DNA of 64,000 nt from Pezicula radicicola. Taxonomy: Eukaryota; Ascomycota; Leotiomycetes; Helotiales; Dermateaceae. The DNA lies in NCBI GenBank assembly GCA_003008705.1, contig PDUO01000047.1, positions 214,506 through 278,505 on the forward strand, read 5' to 3'. Below, piece by piece: positions 21,729-32,019 of this stretch; the stretch's first letter is position 1, and each line of letters opens with the position of its first letter. Below the pieces are notes generated by a model. The model was given only the letters and a program-made list of their open reading frames with translations, made no database searches and was not told the DNA's origin. A program made the position numbers and the translations under genes.

Positions 21729-24700
21729 CTATGGAATACTAACCATCTCTGGCTTACAACTCAACTCCTCAAAAGCCTCCAAAACATCAAATCCCATTTG
21801 TAAAAGCGTATCCCGATCCTCCTGCTCCACCCAGTTCAACACACTAGTTGTCGCTCTGTGTGCCTTGTTCTGTCTGATTCCCAACATTGCCAGACCCTGC
21901 AAGACAATGCCCGCCTGAGGCCCAGCAGGAACAACAGGCGCAATAATTCCTCCAACTGCTTCTCCTGCGGAGAGTAGAACTGGCATGTAAGTGGCTAGAT
22001 GTGTGCCTTGTCGACAAATTATTACTGTCCCAACAAGCGTGCCGTCAACAGGTGATTTTGCGCGGACGATACCGCAAGCTTTAGAGTCGTCGAGGGCGAG
22101 ACGGTAAAGTTCTAGGACTTCGGGGGACGCATGCGTTTTTACGTGGCTGAGTACTGTTTCGCTGTTTTCGCGGCCGTGGATTAAGTCGAAGCCAAATGAG
22201 ACTCGTTGGATACTCGGTAATAGTCCCTCTGGAGGTGACCATGTAGCTACTTCCGGGATTATCATTGTATATAGTAGTCGAGGAGATAGTATATCCCAAC
22301 CATTCCCAGAAAACCAACGCTTGAGACGAGCACCTTCTGAGAGGTCGGACATGGGGATTCCAAGATACATTCCTGGGAGGCCAAGACCGAGTTGTAGACG
22401 TTTGATGCCAGGCTTTTGTAGTAGACCACGAATTGCACGTTGGTGGAGAGAGTGACCAATCGAGAGGTTGCGTTTTGCGGGATCAACAAAGATAGCTCCT
22501 ATCATGCCTGTCCCTTCGTAGAAATAGGTGGAACAGAATCCATATAAAGCCTGTGTGCTACTATTCCTGACAACAAAATGTGCTTCTTCTACTTCTTCGC
22601 CCGGCTCAGTTGTCATTAGTTCGAAAGATTCTGCTGTTGAACCTGCGAGCGGTGACTTCTGGTTTGGAGGTGCAGTCTTTTCAATCATTTTGATGAGGGC
22701 TTGGAGACCTCTTTGATCTCTGTCTCTGTTCCAAGTCTCTACCAGCCAGTGTTGGCGGGATTTTTGGACTTTTCTGCTCTTCCGTAGTGTGCCAGGCAGC
22801 GTGCCTTGGGGAACAAAGTCACCGAAGAGAGCTCGAACTAAAGCTGACATGGCAGTTTCTGTGAAGTCGAAGGTGCAAACGTAGGTTCCTATTGACTTAT
22901 CCATGGCAAAGTCATACGGAGAGCTGACGGATACAACGATTAATGATTTCTTCTTCCCTCCAGCACTGAGCATAGAGCACATCATGGCGACGTGTTTTGT
23001 GAAACCATTCTGGTAAAGATTCCGGTTGGCATCGGCAGTGACTATGATATATGAGTAGGTTTCTAGACTTTGAGGAAGACAACTTACTAATAATGATGGA
23101 TGCGGCTCTATTGATTAGATTTTCATGAACTGGCCTGACTCCATTTGCAGTGTATGAAGTGTGCAATAGCTTTCCATGCCTCTGCCGTGCGAGTGAACGT
23201 CCAAATTCTCGGAACACCCCCTCACCACTCATGATGGAAGATTTATGAACCCATTTGTCGTGAAGGCTAGAAACAGGTCTAGAATTCTCGGCAAGTGTCT
23301 TCGTTGCAGCTGAAGATGGTAATGGCTTGACAAGCGGTGTTAGAAGAAGCAATTCTTCGTCCGCGTGGAGTGTGTTTGAGAGAGGTAAGAGATGACCTTT
23401 ATCCCTCATTACAGTAATAGAGCCATCGTAAGCTCTGGTTGATAGTGCTAGATGGTTTGTATGTAGTGATGACAAGACACTTATGCCTGCAGGATTCAGT
23501 GCTTGCTGCCAAGAAGTGCATTTTGCTTTGAGAGTGAGCACCCGCTGGAGTGACAAGTTTATTCTTTCTCTTGTAATCATGTGGTTTTCGATACCAAGTT
23601 TCAAGCCGGATATGGCTTCTTGTTGGACGGCGAAGGAACGGCAGAGAAGAACCAAGTCACAACCTGCTTCTACGGCCATGACGGTACCACCTCTGACACC
23701 GATATCGTGGCTCAAAGCTTCCATCTCAAGACATTCTGAGATGGTCACTCCATTGAAGCCAAGGTCATTTCGTAACAGTTCATCAACAACCTGGTCGCTT
23801 AAGCAGGCATGCATAACATTCATACCTTCATTCTGTTAGCATTTAGAGACAGCTTTCGTCGACTATTACGAACCTGCATTGGCTATAGCACAGCCTCCCA
23901 CCATCATCGCATCCACTCCCTCCCGAATGGCATTTCGAAAGGGCACAAGAGCACCAAGACTCAGCTGTTCCAACGTTTCTGTGATAATAGGCATATCCAA
24001 CGAGCTCCCCAAGAAATCCAAATTCCCATAACTCGGGAAATGCTTCCCACAAGTGGTGAGGCCGGCATCCTTGTAGCCATTCATCGCAGCAATACCATAC
24101 TGAGAAACTTCCTGAGGGTCGTCTCCCGTAGCTCGGACACCAAGAGGTTGATAACGAGCATTGGTTAACACGTCAAGAACTGGGCCCATAATCATGTTGA
24201 CACCAACAGCTGAAACCTCTTTTGCTGTCGCGTTAGCAACTTCGTATGCAAGCTCCAGGGATCCGGTTGCGGCCACTCCCATGGCACTAGGAAATTGACA
24301 GATGTAGTCTTCATCGAAAAGACTGTTGACGCCGCCATTTTCTTGATCAAGAGCGATGAGTAGTGGCACGGGATGTCCTGCTTGGCGTGCTATCGTCTGA
24401 AGGTCCTGGACGAGTTTGGCGGTTTGTTGCGCAGCTGGGACAGTTAGTATTTATATTGGTATATAGAAGAGTAAGAAGGAAGTAGTAAGATTTTAAACCC
24501 GACCCGAAAACCCGACAAATGAGAAGAGAAGCTAGAGAGATGTAGAAGGGAGGGCGTGAACACGCGACATAAATAAGGGCGTAGTCTTATACAGACGATT
24601 ATGATGCCTCACAATCCCGTATCGAAGACCAATGCAAGGAATCTAAAAGCAAGCAGAAAGAGCTATTAGAGAAGAGCCAAGTTACATTTGAGGTTTTTCG

Positions 24701-24972
24701 TTGTCAGCAATATAGATCCAAGATGATGCTGCTCAATCAAGGTTCGTATGTGTGGTGTAACCTCTGAGCCATCAAAGCCTTCAATATGCTCGCATTAGTA
24801 CATCTTCTCTTGTATCAATACTCGAGATGGAATCAAGTTACCCATAAAGAACAGTTGCCCAATTGCCCTGTGTTGCCGTCAGCTCTGCTACGTCTTCCTG
24901 TGGCTATCTCACTCACCAGTCTAGATCCTCCCAGATAGGTTCCAGTTCATCCTCGGCGGTCGTTGCAGCCAT
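21729..24972 (-). CDS. nag3: GH3 beta-N-acetylhexosaminidase fused to a GNAT-like domain (NAG3-like)
   Basis: Six exons (24917-24972, 24842-24867, 24686-24778, 23874-24434, 23088-23825, 21729-23041) give 928 residues. The GH3 N-terminal barrel spans about 20-380: GQLFFMGFDGSEVTP, LLIALDQENGGVN, CGKHFPSYGNLDF (K189, H190) and GFNGVTISECLEMEA (E276). The GH3 C-terminal domain spans about 400-580 and ends near PQGTLPGTL. From about 590 to the end is an acetyltransferase-like (GNAT) region, with EGTGMIGAIFVDPAKRNLSI resembling an acetyl-CoA loop. The enzyme should release N-acetylglucosamine from chitin-type or glycan fragments. No signal peptide is seen, so it is probably intracellular. Two departures from bacterial NagZ-type enzymes: Glu stands where the Asp nucleophile is expected in the S-D-x-L-x-M motif, and the Asp-Ser-His loop is not found after HFP. 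The third intron is unusually long (251 bp). The gene is divergent from the deacetylase gene. Confidence 0.85.
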
Positions 24973-26281
24973 GCTCACAGCCCACTTCACTGACTCGGAA
25001 CTCGTCGTAATAATGTCACGTTATGGCGGGATCCAGATGTCTCATTCTCCAGTTTTCTGTGAGGCTCCATACGGGGACGTGGTTTGAATGGCAGCAGCAC
25101 GTTCATGTCGAGGCACTGCAACACAAAGGTGAATGTATGTGTCAGCCTCGTCCTTGTCCTTGGTGAGCGGCAGTCCTGACTTGGTGTGATGTTGGTTGGC
25201 CAATGAGGGGTAGGACGGTTGAAGATGTACCGGACATGAGCGACGCCGTTGTGGCTGGTGAGCCGCGTCAGGTTGGTTGATTAAGATAACTTCACCCCCA
25301 CGATATCATGATTATGAGGTGGGATTTACAACTGCAACGCTATAATTTATGATATGAAGAAGTATGCCTTGCCTAGTGCTCTGTACGTAGGTACAGTACG
25401 TATTTATTAGATATCACAGCGCGCTTCGTCTTTCACAGGTTCTCGCGCTTTCATTCATTCTCTCTCCCCTACTGTCATACCTTTCTTCTCAACTCACACC
25501 TCACCTTATCTCCATCCCCATATCCCTTGCATTTGTCCAGCTGGACTGGACGTGTCGTGGTGTGAGTGAGTCAGTCACATGATCCGAAAATTTTCATTTT
25601 CGGTTCTTCGCCTTCTTCACCTCGACGGGAGGCTCAAGCTCCCTTGTCTCAAGAAGGATTGTTGCTTCACAGTATGTCCCCATATTAATGAGGCTCCTCA
25701 CCGTCCCGGTAGCACGCAGATAATTCCTGGTTACGTGTGAATGTGCCCCGACGTGACATGCAATTCTTTTATTTGGGCATCTCATAATAAAAGCCAGAAT
25801 TCTGGAGCGATCAAGGTATCACCCCACTTCTCTTGAGCAAAAGAAGTGACGTTACATCTCTAAACCTCGCGCCCTCCTCCACCAGCATGGAACTGTGAAA
25901 GGGCCATCATTAGTTCTGTAGTTCTGGAATCTTCAGGTATCGCAGCTCGACCCTATCGAAGTTGAAGGTTTGAGTATCCACTGCGCATCCACTGCGCGTC
26001 CACTGACGACACTTTCACCGCGTCGTGCCGGAGCGTTGCGATATCATAAGGCAGGCCAAAATCTATCTCAGCCTTTCCTTCCTTCCCTTTATGACTTCAC
26101 CATGTAAATTTCAACACGCAAGATCGTGGGCTTTACCACTTTACCACTTTACCACTTCACCATTTCACCTTTTCACCTTTGCACCTCTTTCCTTCTTCAA
26201 CCCCATTTAATCTCTTTCCATCTACTCCATCACCTCTATCTCCCATTTTGGTGCATCCCATCCCCCATCTAGCATTCAAGG
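24973..26281. promoter_or_regulatory. Shared divergent promoter of the hexosaminidase and deacetylase genes
   Basis: A 1.3-kb gap between divergently transcribed genes of one pathway. It contains one match to the NDT80 core (CACAAA at 25122-25127; consensus C-A/G-CAAA). A run of 9-bp repeats (CTTTACCAC three times, then decayed copies) lies at 26131-26186, about 100-150 bases before the deacetylase start, followed by a C/T-rich leader. No gene is seen. The short minus frame at 25594-25785 has no protein character. Co-regulation is inferred from the arrangement. Confidence 0.5.
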
Positions 26282-27652
26282 ATGCCTTCCGCAATTCCCG
26301 CAACACCTCGAGAGAGGATCACCAAATTTACCAACTGTCGATTGCTCAAAGGTGATGAGCTGGTTGAGCAGGATCTCTGGGTGAGCTCGTTGACTGGCAA
26401 GATCGTCAAGAGCCAGGAAGCCTTCTACTCGCAGCACCAAGTACCAGACGCGACGATCGATCTAGGTGGAAGAATCATCTCGCCAGGTCTTATTGATGTG
26501 CAGATGAATGGAGCATTTGGTTTCGACTTCAGCACAATTCCTGAAGATCCAACACAATATGGCAAGACCTTGAGACTGGTCAACAAGCAGCTGGTCCAGA
26601 CCGGCGTGACTTCCTACCTCCCCACCCTCACATCACAGCGAAGTGAGGTTTACCACCAAGCCCTGCCATATCTTGGTCCTTCTGGCGGACTGCGAATTGC
26701 AGAGGATGGCGCTGAATCACTTGGAGCACACTGTGAAGGACCCTTCCTCAGCCCTACCAAGAACGGGATCCACAAAGTCGCAGTCCTCCTCGCTGCAAAA
26801 GACTTTTTAGACCTCGAAGACTGCTATGGCACCTCAAACATCAACCCAACTATAAACCCTCTCGATGGTAGCACCAAGAGACCTCTGATCAAGATGATCA
26901 CCGCTGCACCAGAAGTTGCTAGCATGGCATCTATCATTCCCGAGATCACCTCCCGCGACATCATCTACTCAATCGGACACTCAGAGGCAACATATGAAGA
27001 TGCGTCCAAGGCAGTCAAAGTTGGCGCGACAATGATCACTCACCTCTTCAATGCAATGCGACCTCTGCACCATCGTAACCCAGGAATCTTCGGTGTTTTG
27101 GGTATCGCAGAGAAATTACCACGCCCATATTTCGGTATCATTTGCGATGGCATCCATATCCACCCGACGTCTGTCAAGATCGCCTTTAACGCGCATCCCG
27201 ATGGCTTTATTCTTGTGACAGATGCAATGCACCTGGTTGGTCTCGCAGATGGAACGTATGAGTGGACAAACGGTGACAATATTGTGAAGAAGGGGCCATC
27301 GCTGACATTGGAGGGCACTGATAAGATCGCTGGAAGGTGAGTTCAGACCCATTTTCCTGCGAGAAATGCATGATCGAAGTCTGATTTGTGAATTTATAGC
27401 TCGATCACTCTTATCGAATGTGTGACGAACTTTCTCAATTGGTCCGGGGCTAGCATTCCACAAGCGCTTAAGGCTGTCACTGCGACCCCGGCTGCGATGT
27501 TGGGCTTGAGTGGTGTAAAGGGAAGCTTGAACAGTAATGCCGATGCGGATCTAGTGGTTATCGATGAGAAGATTGATGCGGATGGCTATAAGACTTTGGT
27601 GGTAGATGAGGTCTGGAAGTTTGGTAGCAAGGTTTTCGACCGGATGGAGTAG
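26282..27652 (+). CDS. dac1: N-acetylglucosamine-6-phosphate deacetylase (DAC1/NagA)
   Basis: Two exons, 26282-27336 and 27400-27652, split by a 63-bp intron, give 435 residues, the usual length. The enzyme removes acetate from N-acetylglucosamine-6-phosphate to give glucosamine-6-phosphate, in the cytosol. NagA family marks in order: SPGLIDVQMNGAFGFDF (the Q-x-N form of the first metal motif, as in E. coli NagA), GAHCEGPFLSPTKNG with metal ligand E152, IGHSEATYED with H233, MITHLFNAMRPLHHRNPG with H254, and LVTDAMHLVG with the catalytic acid/base D314. The start ATG follows a C/T-rich leader and begins MPSAIPATPRERITKFTNCR. It is the strongest functional call in the cluster. No breaks are seen. 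Confidence 0.95.
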
Positions 27653-28735
27653 GGGATGATAGTATTGAAAAGGGAACCTGGAATTGCGGGACGAAGAGAA
27701 GAGAAGAGAAGAGACAAGAAATACTGCTTGCTTGCTTCACGAAGTTATGCCCATAGATGCATTGCCTTAGATTTGCTACACAAGCCTTCAATGAGCTGTA
27801 ATAATTGCATTTAGAGCTAATAGAAAGACCGTAATGGTTATCGTTCATATTTTCCTTTGGGCCTACAGTGTATCGTACAGTATATTATCGTACTCTCGAA
27901 AACAAGCATTGTTCACTCGTCTTGTTATTGTGCCACATCCGTGATATGCACGCACTTTCACCTCGCAGGTACTCGCTTCAGCGGTGTGCTGCAAGTACTG
28001 TACATGCTGTAATACTGTATCCAATTGTATATATATCTCGGATCATCTGACATGAGACCCAGTCTTCTGCTTTAACTTCCCCCAAGGAGGCCTCGAATCG
28101 GGTCGCCACGCAGGTACTTCGTCCCAAGCCTCGACACAAGTGGAAATTAATCAAAGCAAGTCGTCCCAATTGACATTCAAAATACCTGCTCCACCCTGTT
28201 TCTGGAGGCGCTGATAAACATTGTGATATAGAGCTGACTAGACAGGAATAGTTGGGGTTGATGTGATCTTGTGCCAGCGACCAATAAATGCCCCTGGTCG
28301 GATCTCAGCGCTTAGAAATGAAGCTTGAGTGAACATCGCATGAGGGGTGCAGCCAATCACCAGCACCATCCTGTATATCCCACATATTTCACCCCAAGGC
28401 ACAACTTAGGGAGCCAATTCAAGACCCCGAAAATGCCTACGATGCCTTCCCACCTGCAGCGACTATTCTGGATCCAGCGTGCCTTCATGCATGTTCCTAC
28501 CCGGGCCACGAGCCAGTCAACCACACACATTCCAATACCGACATGAACAACTCCCCCCGCCCATCCAATCCCCAGCCCTCTCACCATCATGTCTCCTTTG
28601 GCGCCAACGATTCACTATGGTATATACCCTTCTCGGCCCACTTCGAGGTCTGAGATATTCAATTCCATGCTATGTCTGCATCGATATACGTTTGAGGAGC
28701 TGCCGTCAAGAAAGAATAGCTGAAGCAGTAGTCCC
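27653..28735. other. Intergenic region
   Basis: A GAAGA-type purine repeat (about 27695-27720) lies just after the deacetylase gene. The remainder is ordinary-looking, with several short open frames of no clear character, and leads to the promoter of the gene at 28736. Confidence 0.45.
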
Positions 28736-30346
28736 TTGAAGATGCTCAGTGCGAGGGGCATCACATCACAACTGTTTTTGCTTTTGATCTGCATTCCTTA
28801 TATATACGCAGGCCCGTCGAGCAAAGAGGCAAGAAGCAATCCCTTGAATATCGATTGGAGTCCGGCGCCCTCTCCAGAAGACGGCCCTCCACTATCAGCT
28901 CACGCTTCAAGAAACAAAGCACTCCTTCCATATCAGATCTCTGGTATTGTAGGCGCATACCTCCTCACTGTCTGCTTCGTCGGTATAACCCTTCTCTGCA
29001 TCAACAGGCGCATCCGTCACCAGGTGCAACAATCCGTCAAGGCCCTCGATATCGAATTGGTACCTGGGACACAACACAGCTTCAGCCAAACATCAACTAA
29101 CTGCGACCCATCTCCCATCTCACCAGGTCTCCGACTAAATACACAGAGTCCGCGTAGTCCGCATTCACATACAAGGAACTTCTCCTGGCCTTCACCAGAA
29201 AAGACCGAGCCGAATCCATACGTCTTTCCTGCAACCTACAAATACCCACCTCTTTCTATTCCTGCAAACGGAAACCCATTCGTTGACAACCGAGTCGTCG
29301 AAGCCGATCGCGAAATGTTGAACCGAGACCTCGAGGATATATATGCGCATGTCATGGAGCAGGAGGAGGCCAAAGCAAAGGGGATTGTGTTGAAGGATCC
29401 CCCTGCGCCTCTCCGGAGTCCAGTTTCCGCAACATCTGCTACGCCTCCATCTCCAGAACAGGCGAACACACTTCAGAAGAAGCCAAGCAAGGTTTGGTCT
29501 CGAAAATCCGACAAACCAGCAAATCTGAACCTGGAGAGTGACGACAGCAAGAAACATTCTCGATCCTCATCTATCCTCTCCGCGCTTCGTTCCCCGAGAC
29601 GGAAACCAAAGCCAATGCAAATCTCCTCTCCAATGCCTACACCTCTGTCAGCTACGTTCCCCTCCAGCAATTCAGACGAGGAGCCCCTCACACCCCGCTA
29701 CTATCAACCACCACCTCCCCCTCCCGTCCCCAAAGACCAGGTCCCCTACACCCACGTCCGGAAGTCGTCTCAGATGTCCATGCAACCTCCCCTCTCGCCA
29801 ACTCGTAGTATAGCCGAACAACTCTCCTCCTACCCAACAGATCCCCGACAACCCGGGCATCTGCACACGGACTCCCGCACATCAGTCCGCTCATCACAAG
29901 TATCACGAGATCCAGCCTCAGCAACATCTACAAACTCAACGACACCTCTCTTCCCAACCAACGACCAACCTCCACAATCACCCCAGCAGCAACGAGCACC
30001 ACCTCCTCAACCATTAGCCTCCAACCCCTCCCGCTCTTTGCCATTCCGTGCTTTCGAGCCCAGTGGTCCACTATCACCTTCTTTTGTCACACAGACAACT
30101 AAGACCACAGTCTTAGAAAGGATGAACCCACTATCTCCGGGCTTAAATTCAGGCTTGAAAACACCGTGGTCAGCTGGTGCGGTACCATATAGTCCATATC
30201 AGCCATTCACTCCTGTGATGCCAATGACTCCTACGTTAGTAACGAAGAAAGAGAGGAAAGCAAGAGAAAAGGAAGAGAGGAAGCGCAGAGGTCCAGTATT
30301 GGAGTTGATTAAAAGTGAAGATGAGCTTTGGGATAGTGGATATTAA
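28736..30346 (+). CDS. Pro/Ser-rich single-pass membrane protein, function unknown
   Basis: One uninterrupted frame of 536 residues. It starts with a likely signal peptide (residues 1-25, hydrophobic core SQLFLLLICIPYIYAG). A short extracellular stretch of about 40 residues follows, then one membrane helix (about 67-90, ISGIVGAYLLTVCFVGITLL) ending in the basic stop-transfer INRRIRH. The long C-terminal part is cytosolic and rich in Pro and Ser, with many SP and TP sites and a poly-Pro run near residues 325-335. It ends in a basic KERKAREKEERKRR stretch and an acidic tail. Such architecture fits a membrane-anchored scaffold or signalling protein. I do not recognise a named family. The start could also be the second Met, two codons later. 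Confidence 0.8.
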   Translation: MKMLSARGITSQLFLLLICIPYIYAGPSSKEARSNPLNIDWSPAPSPEDGPPLSAHASRNKALLPYQISGIVGAYLLTVCFVGITLLCINRRIRHQVQQSVKALDIELVPGTQHSFSQTSTNCDPSPISPGLRLNTQSPRSPHSHTRNFSWPSPEKTEPNPYVFPATYKYPPLSIPANGNPFVDNRVVEADREMLNRDLEDIYAHVMEQEEAKAKGIVLKDPPAPLRSPVSATSATPPSPEQANTLQKKPSKVWSRKSDKPANLNLESDDSKKHSRSSSILSALRSPRRKPKPMQISSPMPTPLSATFPSSNSDEEPLTPRYYQPPPPPPVPKDQVPYTHVRKSSQMSMQPPLSPTRSIAEQLSSYPTDPRQPGHLHTDSRTSVRSSQVSRDPASATSTNSTTPLFPTNDQPPQSPQQQRAPPPQPLASNPSRSLPFRAFEPSGPLSPSFVTQTTKTTVLERMNPLSPGLNSGLKTPWSAGAVPYSPYQPFTPVMPMTPTLVTKKERKAREKEERKRRGPVLELIKSEDELWDSGY

Positions 30347-32019
30347 ATTCTATGTGATATTGTTCAGCATGGCTGTCTGTTATATTCTGGATTGCTGGAC
30401 AATGATAGGGAGGGTTGTGCATATTGATTCTTTCTCTTTGAATATGGGATGTAGGGACGGAATGATGGATGGAGTTTTTTTTATGAAATAGGGCGTTTTA
30501 GATCTTTGCGATTAATTGCCATGCTCGCTGCTATGGTAGCTAGCTAGGTTACGAAGTATTTTACTTGATGATACCATGAATGAACGGTTTTTCTTCCTGT
30601 TCAATCTTATTTTTGTAACTGCTATTTAATGAAATGGGATGAAAAGAGAATCTTAACGCTTACTTTATTGTTCTGTTTGTTCTTTTTCTAAGGTAGGATG
30701 AAGTATATATACCTCTTTACTTGCCTATCTTTAGATTCGTGTTTATAAGATAGAGGTAAGTAAGGTAGAGAGAGTTCTCTCTATAGGGAAGGAGGTTTAA
30801 ATAAAAGAAATATAAGAGAGAGAGAGAATAAGCTATAAAGGTAAGTTAATAGTTGGGTTAGTGATGTGTATGATGGGAAATGGGAAATGGGAAATAGGAA
30901 ATAGGTTTGGAATTAGGGAGGTAGGGAGTTGGGTATTTCCTTCTTCTGTTACAGTTAGTTTGTTTTCGAGGTAGGTAGGTAGGTGGGTGGTTTATTGTGA
31001 TATTTGTATAGGTGTTTTATTAAAGTTTTTTTTTTGTGGGGGAGGGGGTGTTTCTGGTGGTTAGTGAGCTTTAGATATAGGATATAGGATTTTCTTCCCT
31101 ACTTACTTGGTGGGGGTGGGTGCTTTTTTAGGTTATATTTTCTTTGAAGAAAGAAAAAAAGAATAGATCTTATTCTTATTAGGTAAGTGGTGGTTGGTGG
31201 CTGCTAGTAGAGATAAGAGGAGAGGTGAAGGATTGAGGTTGCTGGATAGTTGGAGTAATGGGAAGGAAGTTAGGGAATGTTGTAGATACATTTTTTTGTG
31301 TAATATACTATACTGCTAGGTATGTAGGTAAATAGTTTAATTGTGTAGTTTATTGTATGGTGCTTATTGAGAGTTTTGATTCTTTGGGGGGTGGGGGTTG
31401 GATTAGGTAGAGGGGGGATTCAAAGTGTAGAAGATTTTCGGTGGAAAGGAAAGGTGTTTTTGAATTCTTAAGTCTTTAGATTTTAAAAACCTTAGTTGTT
31501 GATAACTTGCTTTAGGTATATACATTCTGTCCTATCCTGTCCTGTTCTGTTCTTCCCACTTCTTCTGTTTTCTTCTTCTCTTCATTCTTACATTGAATCC
31601 CTTCTTACAGTTTAATTCATTTCAACCTCATATCATCTCATCTGATCCACTCACTATACTACTCAAACACTTAGTAACTAGCAACTACCAACTTAGCAAC
31701 TACCAACTACCTACCAAGTAGCTAAGTAATTCTACCTCACCAATCCTCCCAAATCTTCTTTGGTAAAACACCTCGCATAACCTTCCAATGACCAACTGCA
31801 CTTTGTTGTTGCCATTGTTTGAATCTGTAGGGATTTTTCTTGAGTTAGCATTTGATCTTCTTATTGAACGTTCGTCTCTTTCTTCCGCCTTCTTCTTTGC
31901 CAGGAGTATCCTTCTTTCCTTCCACGCCCCGAGGAAATATCTCCTGGGCCGCCTCTCGCCTCCGCCCTGACAACCCGAAGGTAGTGTCCTCCATTTTCTT
32001 CTTTGCCGTCTGCCCCCGT
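30347..32019. other. Low-complexity intergenic region
   Basis: About 1.7 kb with G/T- and A/G-rich runs at 30680-31450 and C/T-rich runs at 31500-32000. Short repeats such as GGGAAAT (near 30880) and AGGTAGGT (near 30970) are present. It looks like convergent 3' flanks. No gene is supportable. The short plus frames at 31788-32055 look like pyrimidine-rich noise. Confidence 0.45.

Noticed and set aside
24480..24610. Possible tRNA-like or SINE-like stretch in the third hexosaminidase intron
   Set aside because: The promoter boxes do not match well and no cloverleaf could be drawn with confidence, so it was not called as an RNA or mobile element.
29192..29927. Minus-strand frames inside the Pro-rich membrane protein gene
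   Set aside because: They are antisense shadows of the biased Pro/Ser codons of the uninterrupted 536-codon plus-strand frame.
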